DNA of 46,225 nt, from positions 1 to 46,225 of the forward strand of contig CAIQUZ010000046.1 of NCBI GenBank assembly GCA_903875135.1, written 5' to 3'. Position 1 is the first letter of the stretch. Each line of letters begins with the position of its first letter. Shown one piece after another: positions 42,588 to 46,225 of this stretch. This stretch comes from an uncultured beta proteobacterium (GTDB taxonomy: Bacteria; Pseudomonadota; Gammaproteobacteria; Burkholderiales; Burkholderiaceae). A program made the translations under genes and the position numbers. The notes beneath the pieces are model-generated. The model had not been told where the DNA came from and did no database searches. It worked only from the letters and a program-made list of their open reading frames with translations.

Positions 42588-44516
42588 ATGCCAGTAGTTA
42601 CCTTACCCGATGGCTCACAGCGCCAATATGATGCTCCTTTGACGGTTGGGCAAGTTGCTAAAAGCATTGGCTCTGGACTAGCCAAGGCCGCCTTAGCTGG
42701 AAGGGTGAATGAAGATTTAGTTGATCTTTCCTATCTCATCGACAAAGATATCCAACTCGCCATTATTACGGAGAAAGATGCTGAAGGTTTAGAAGTGATT
42801 CGTCACTCGACTGCGCATCTTTTAGCGTATGCCGTCAAACAGCTTTATCCAGAAGCTCAGGTCACCATAGGTCCTGTAGTGGATAACGGTTTTTATTATG
42901 ACTTTGCGTATTCAAGACCATTCACACCAGAAGATTTATTAGCGATTGAAAAGCGCATGGCAGAACTTGCGAAAAAAGATGAGCTTGTTACCAGAACGGT
43001 TGTTCCTCGCGATGAAGCCATTGCTTATTTCAAGAGCTTGGGTGAACACTACAAAGCAGAGCTCATTGAAAGTATTCCGCAGCATGAAGATGTGTCTTTA
43101 TATGCGGAAGGGGGCTTCACTGATTTATGCCGTGGTCCTCACGTACCAAGCACTGGCAAACTCAAAGTCTTCAAACTCATGAAGGTTGCTGGAGCGTATT
43201 GGAGAGGTGATTCTAAAAACGAAATGCTCCAACGTATTTATGGCACCGCTTGGACAAAGAAAGAAGATCTGGAAGCGTATTTACATATGCTCGAAGAAGC
43301 TGAGAAGCGTGATCACCGAAAACTTGGTAAGCAGCTCGATTTATTTCATTTCCAGGAAGAGGCGCCGGGACTGATTTTCTGGCATCCCAAGGGCTGGGCA
43401 ATTTGGCAGCAGGTTGAACAGTACATGCGCAAAATTTATCAAGACCATGGATATCAAGAGGTTAAAGCCCCACAGATTTTAGATCGCGTGCTTTGGGAGA
43501 AATCCGGTCACTGGGATAACTACAAAGACAATATGTTCACTACGGAGTCTGAGAATCGCACCTACGCGCTCAAGCCCATGAACTGTCCTGGTCATGTCTT
43601 AATCTTTAATTCTGGATTACATAGTTACCGTGATTTACCACTGCGTTTTGGTGAGTTTGGTCAGTGTGTGCGTAATGAACCATCAGGTGCATTGCATGGA
43701 CTGATGCGCGTGAGAGGATTTACGCAAGACGACGGTCATATTTTTTGTACCGAAGATCAGATTCAGTCAGAGGTCGCGGCTTTTGACAAACTTGTCAGAA
43801 GTGTTTATCAGGACTTTGGATTTACTGAGGTTGCTGTTAAATTGGCTTTGCGTCCCGAAAAGCGCGTTGGTGAAGATGCGATTTGGGATAAAGCCGAAGA
43901 TGCTCTGCGAAGTGCGATACAGGCATCCGGTCAAGAATGGGAAGAATTACCCGGTGAGGGAGCCTTTTATGGCCCTAAACTCGAATATCACCTCAAAGAC
44001 TCCATTGGTCGCTCTTGGCAGTGTGGCACGGTACAGGTCGATTTTTCGATGCCCGGTCGTTTAGGTGCTGAATACGTGGCGGAAGATAACAGTCGGAAGA
44101 TTCCGGTCATGTTGCACCGAGCGATTGTGGGTTCTTTAGAGCGATTTATTGGTATTTTGATCGAAAATCATGCTGGAGCCATGCCGGCGTGGTTATCTCC
44201 TACCCAGGCGGTGGTGCTCAATATCTCCGAAAATTCTGCGGCATATGCGCAACATGTAGCGCAAATACTGAAAAAACAAGGATTTAGAGTGTTTGCGGAT
44301 TTGCGTAATGAGAAAATAACGTATAAAATACGAGACCATGCTTTACAAAAACATCCTTACTTAATTGTGGTGGGTGATAAAGAGCGTGATGGCAACTTAG
44401 TTGCTGTTCGGGCACGTGGCGGGGTGGATTTAGGCGTAATGTCTATTGAAGCTTTCGAGAAGAGACTCCAAGAAGATAATTCGGAAAAAGTCGTCTCGCA
44501 ACCTGCGAAGGCATGA
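42588..44516 (+). CDS. thrS: Threonyl-tRNA synthetase
   Basis: The 642-residue class II synthetase charges tRNA-Thr. Domains in order: TGS ([20 protein letters not shown]), the editing domain with its [12 protein letters not shown] and [13 protein letters not shown] motifs, the catalytic core ([13 protein letters not shown] with the zinc cysteine, [20 protein letters not shown] as motif 2, [18 protein letters not shown] as motif 3) and the anticodon-binding domain ([20 protein letters not shown]). AGGA precedes the ATG. It starts the thrS-infC-rpmI-rplT-pheS block. Confidence 0.98.
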   Translation: MPVVTLPDGSQRQYDAPLTVGQVAKSIGSGLAKAALAGRVNEDLVDLSYLIDKDIQLAIITEKDAEGLEVIRHSTAHLLAYAVKQLYPEAQVTIGPVVDNGFYYDFAYSRPFTPEDLLAIEKRMAELAKKDELVTRTVVPRDEAIAYFKSLGEHYKAELIESIPQHEDVSLYAEGGFTDLCRGPHVPSTGKLKVFKLMKVAGAYWRGDSKNEMLQRIYGTAWTKKEDLEAYLHMLEEAEKRDHRKLGKQLDLFHFQEEAPGLIFWHPKGWAIWQQVEQYMRKIYQDHGYQEVKAPQILDRVLWEKSGHWDNYKDNMFTTESENRTYALKPMNCPGHVLIFNSGLHSYRDLPLRFGEFGQCVRNEPSGALHGLMRVRGFTQDDGHIFCTEDQIQSEVAAFDKLVRSVYQDFGFTEVAVKLALRPEKRVGEDAIWDKAEDALRSAIQASGQEWEELPGEGAFYGPKLEYHLKDSIGRSWQCGTVQVDFSMPGRLGAEYVAEDNSRKIPVMLHRAIVGSLERFIGILIENHAGAMPAWLSPTQAVVLNISENSAAYAQHVAQILKKQGFRVFADLRNEKITYKIRDHALQKHPYLIVVGDKERDGNLVAVRARGGVDLGVMSIEAFEKRLQEDNSEKVVSQPAKA

Positions 44517-44552
44517 GCAGTATTTTGATGATTTTAGAGAAGAGGTAAAGAT

Positions 44553-45074
44553 ATCGCTACAGAAAAACTGCATCGTATTAACCGGGAAATAACGGTTCCT
44601 GAAGTGCGATTGATTGGTTCACAAGGACAGGCATTAGGAGTTTTCAAGATATTTGATGCGATGAAGCTGGCTGAAGAGCAAGAAACGGATCTCGTTGAAA
44701 TTGCTCCGACTGCGGTTCCTCCCGTATGTAAGTTGATGGATTACGGGAAGTTCAAGTACCAAGAGGCCAAGAAAGCACATGAGGCGAAGTTAAAGCAGAA
44801 GGTAATTCAGGTCAAGGAAGTGAAGTTCAGACCTGGTACGGATGACGGTGATTATGGTGTGAAGTTGCGAAATCTGATCCGCTTTTTGGATGAAGGCGAT
44901 AAAACCAAGATTACGCTGAGATTTAGGGGTCGAGAGATGGCTCACCAAGAGATTGGAATGCGGATGTTGGATCGTTTGAAGATCGATTTAGAGCCGTATG
45001 GCGTTGTTGAGCAATTCCCGAAAATGGAAGGCCGACAAATGGTGATGGTTTTATCACCGATTAAAAAGAAATAA
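44553..45074 (+). CDS. infC: Translation initiation factor IF-3
   Basis: IF-3 homology begins upstream of the first [23 protein letters not shown] precedes it in frame. The only start in reach of the AGAGGT site (44541-44546) is the ATC codon at 44553, giving 173 residues, the usual size. IF-3 is known to start at rare codons such as AUU and to repress its own translation by rejecting them. The rest is canonical: [56 protein letters not shown]. It follows thrS by 36 nt. Confidence 0.93.
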   Translation: MATEKLHRINREITVPEVRLIGSQGQALGVFKIFDAMKLAEEQETDLVEIAPTAVPPVCKLMDYGKFKYQEAKKAHEAKLKQKVIQVKEVKFRPGTDDGDYGVKLRNLIRFLDEGDKTKITLRFRGREMAHQEIGMRMLDRLKIDLEPYGVVEQFPKMEGRQMVMVLSPIKKK

Positions 45075-45077
45075 TTG

Positions 45078-45156
45078 GGACGCAAGTCCTTGTAATAAAA
45101 GGACGCAAGTCCTTGTAATGAATGGACATAAGTCCTTGTAGTGAGAGCGTAAGCTC
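45078..45156 (+). repeat. Array of four small hairpins between infC and rpmI
   Basis: GGAC-GCAA-GTCC occurs at 45078 and 45101, GGAC-ATAA-GTCC at 45124, and GAGC-GTAA-GCTC at 45145. The first three belong to a 23-nt tandem repeat (GGACGCAAGTCCTTGTAATN and three more bases). Three of the four loops are GNRA tetraloops (GCAA, GCAA, GTAA). The second stem extends to 6 bp (45099-45114). The array sits in the 164-nt gap before rpmI, the place where L20 represses translation in E. coli. I do not recognise it as a known leader RNA. Confidence 0.85.
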
Positions 45157-45238
45157 ATAGAAGTATGGCTGGGTTTTAGAAGTGTTATTGCAACAAATAA
45201 CCACCTGAGTTATACAAATTAGTGAAAAGGGAGCAATC

Positions 45239-45436
45239 ATGCCCAAGATGAAGAGCAAAAGCGGTGCTGCCAAGCGCTTTAAGATTCGCGCAAGCGGATC
45301 GATTAAGCGTGGCCAGGCATTTAAGCGCCATATCCTAACCAAGAAGACAACGAAGAACAAACGTCACTTGCGTGGTTCAGCAGCGGTTCATGAAACCAAT
45401 GTTAAATCCGTTCGTGCGATGTTACCGTACGCTTAA
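45239..45436 (+). CDS. rpmI: 50S ribosomal protein L35
   Basis: The 65-residue basic protein has the family's sequence ([40 protein letters not shown]). AAGGGAG lies 5 nt before the ATG. It is preceded by the hairpin array and followed 20 nt later by rplT. Confidence 0.98.
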   Translation: MPKMKSKSGAAKRFKIRASGSIKRGQAFKRHILTKKTTKNKRHLRGSAAVHETNVKSVRAMLPYA

Positions 45437-45456
45437 TTATTGAATAGGAGAATCTC

Positions 45457-45822
45457 ATGCCAAGAGTAAAACGCGGAGTCACAGCACGTGCCCGTCATAA
45501 AAAAGTCACCGACGCAGCCAAAGGCTATCGGGGTCGTCGTAGTAATGTATTTAGAATCGCTAAAGAAGCGGTCATGCGCGCTGGGCAATATGCTTATCGC
45601 GATCGCCGTAATAAAAAGCGTGTGTTCAGAGCATTATGGATTGCCCGTATCAATGCGGCGGTTCGTGAGCACGACTTAAACTATAGCGTATTCATCAATG
45701 GTTTAAAGAAGGCAGAAATTGATTTGGATCGCAAAGTTTTATCCGATATGGCGATTCATGACAAGCCAGCCTTTGCTGCACTCGTCGAAAAAATCAAATC
45801 CATTCAAGCTCCGGCTGCGTAA
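45457..45822 (+). CDS. rplT: 50S ribosomal protein L20
   Basis: The 121-residue protein matches L20 throughout ([60 protein letters not shown]). AGGAG precedes the start. L20 binds 23S rRNA early in assembly and in other bacteria represses rpmI-rplT by binding a mimic structure in the mRNA, which is relevant to the hairpin array upstream. Confidence 0.98.
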   Translation: MPRVKRGVTARARHKKVTDAAKGYRGRRSNVFRIAKEAVMRAGQYAYRDRRNKKRVFRALWIARINAAVREHDLNYSVFINGLKKAEIDLDRKVLSDMAIHDKPAFAALVEKIKSIQAPAA

Positions 45823-45833
45823 GTTGGTAGTTT

Positions 45834-46225
45834 ATGGTTGATTTAGATCAACTAGTTAGCGAAGCGCAACAAAGCTTCTCCTCCACCTGCGACGCGGTCG
45901 CTTTGGAGGAGGCCAAAGCTAAATATTTAGGTAAGTCTGGACTTTTGACAGAAATGCTCAAAGGTCTAGGCAAACTGGATCCTGATCAAAGAAAATCTGA
46001 AGGCGCCAAGATCAATGCAGCGAAGGCTGTCATTGAAGAGGCCTTAAGTCAGCGTCGCAATCAACTTGCCGACGACTTATTACAAGCTCGACTATCCCAA
46101 GAAGCTATTGATGTATCACTACCAGGAAGAGGTCGTGGCGCGGGTTCACTGCATCCTGTGATGCGCACGTGGGAGCGGGTCGAAGAGATCTTTCACTCCA
46201 TTGGTTTTGAAGTGGCGCAAGGACC
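45834..46225 (+). CDS. pheS: Phenylalanyl-tRNA synthetase alpha subunit (3' end outside window)
   Basis: ATG 45834, 11 nt after rplT, opens a frame that runs to the window end (130 codons seen). [15 protein letters not shown] begins the N-terminal coiled coil; [18 protein letters not shown] and the start of the catalytic core, [20 protein letters not shown], are typical of PheS. The remainder, and pheT, should follow downstream. Confidence 0.96.
   Translation, partial: MVDLDQLVSEAQQSFSSTCDAVALEEAKAKYLGKSGLLTEMLKGLGKLDPDQRKSEGAKINAAKAVIEEALSQRRNQLADDLLQARLSQEAIDVSLPGRGRGAGSLHPVMRTWERVEEIFHSIGFEVAQG

Noticed and set aside
45078..45156. Possible CRISPR-like array
   Set aside because: The 23-nt units are directly adjacent with no spacers; the structure is tandem hairpins, and no cas genes are present.

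Overview
The window looks like chromosomal DNA from a betaproteobacterium of the order Burkholderiales with a moderate-to-low G+C content, perhaps a Polynucleobacter-like lineage. The reasons are the family of orphan Bug (TctC-type) periplasmic binding proteins (four intact, one relic), the wrbA-DUF2069 pair, the order ccoI-ccoS-ccoN-ccoO-ccoQ-ccoP-ccoG-ccoH, the aroC-MFS neighbourhood and the thrS-infC-rpmI-rplT-pheS block. The genus is inference; no rRNA is present.

Bases 1-18.3 kb are a catabolic and uptake region. A truncated HMG-CoA lyase-family gene, a Bug protein, a class III CoA-transferase, an acyl-CoA dehydrogenase and a cupin run on the plus strand. A second Bug gene faces them and lies divergent to a ThDP enzyme of the acetolactate-synthase fold, which is followed by a third Bug gene. 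Next come a lone AceE-type 2-oxoacid dehydrogenase E1 without E2 or E3, a Tat-exported TRAP binding protein, and a fused TRAP permease. A Cache-domain hybrid histidine kinase with receiver and HPt domains is followed closely by a fourth Bug gene and a DUF2237 gene. Together they suggest uptake of organic acids, activation to CoA esters and oxidation, with local sensing.

Bases 18.4-31.5 kb are mostly housekeeping: a winged-helix protein, wrbA-DUF2069, a YihY-type membrane protein, a CBS protein, chorismate synthase, an MFS carrier, ETF-ubiquinone oxidoreductase, an SDR, the two subunits of a 3-oxoacid CoA-transferase, a CDF metal exporter, an alpha/beta hydrolase and a RelA-type (p)ppGpp synthetase. 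ETF-QO would receive electrons from the upstream acyl-CoA dehydrogenase through ETF, which is not in the window.

A tRNA-Val(GAC) with its own promoter-like sequence and a strong terminator separates this from the cbb3 oxidase cluster (31.7-40.4 kb). That cluster carries the copper ATPase ccoI, the very short ccoS, ccoNOQP, ccoG, a short ccoH, an unrecognised two-helix protein and a SafE/DsbD-like protein. A good FNR/ANR box lies upstream of ccoN.

Bases 40.4-42.6 kb are an AT-rich accessory patch and the most unusual part. One open frame joins the N-terminal part of an AAA/DUF4143-type ATPase to the C-terminal part of a HigB/RelE-like toxin and overlaps an intact HTH antitoxin gene. Behind it is a small gene graveyard on the minus strand: the 5' end of a maleate-isomerase-like gene, the 3' end of a tnpB-type insertion sequence with its end hairpin, and the 3' end of a Bug gene.

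The window ends with thrS, infC (apparently starting at AUC), a striking array of four small hairpins between infC and rpmI, rpmI, rplT and the start of pheS.
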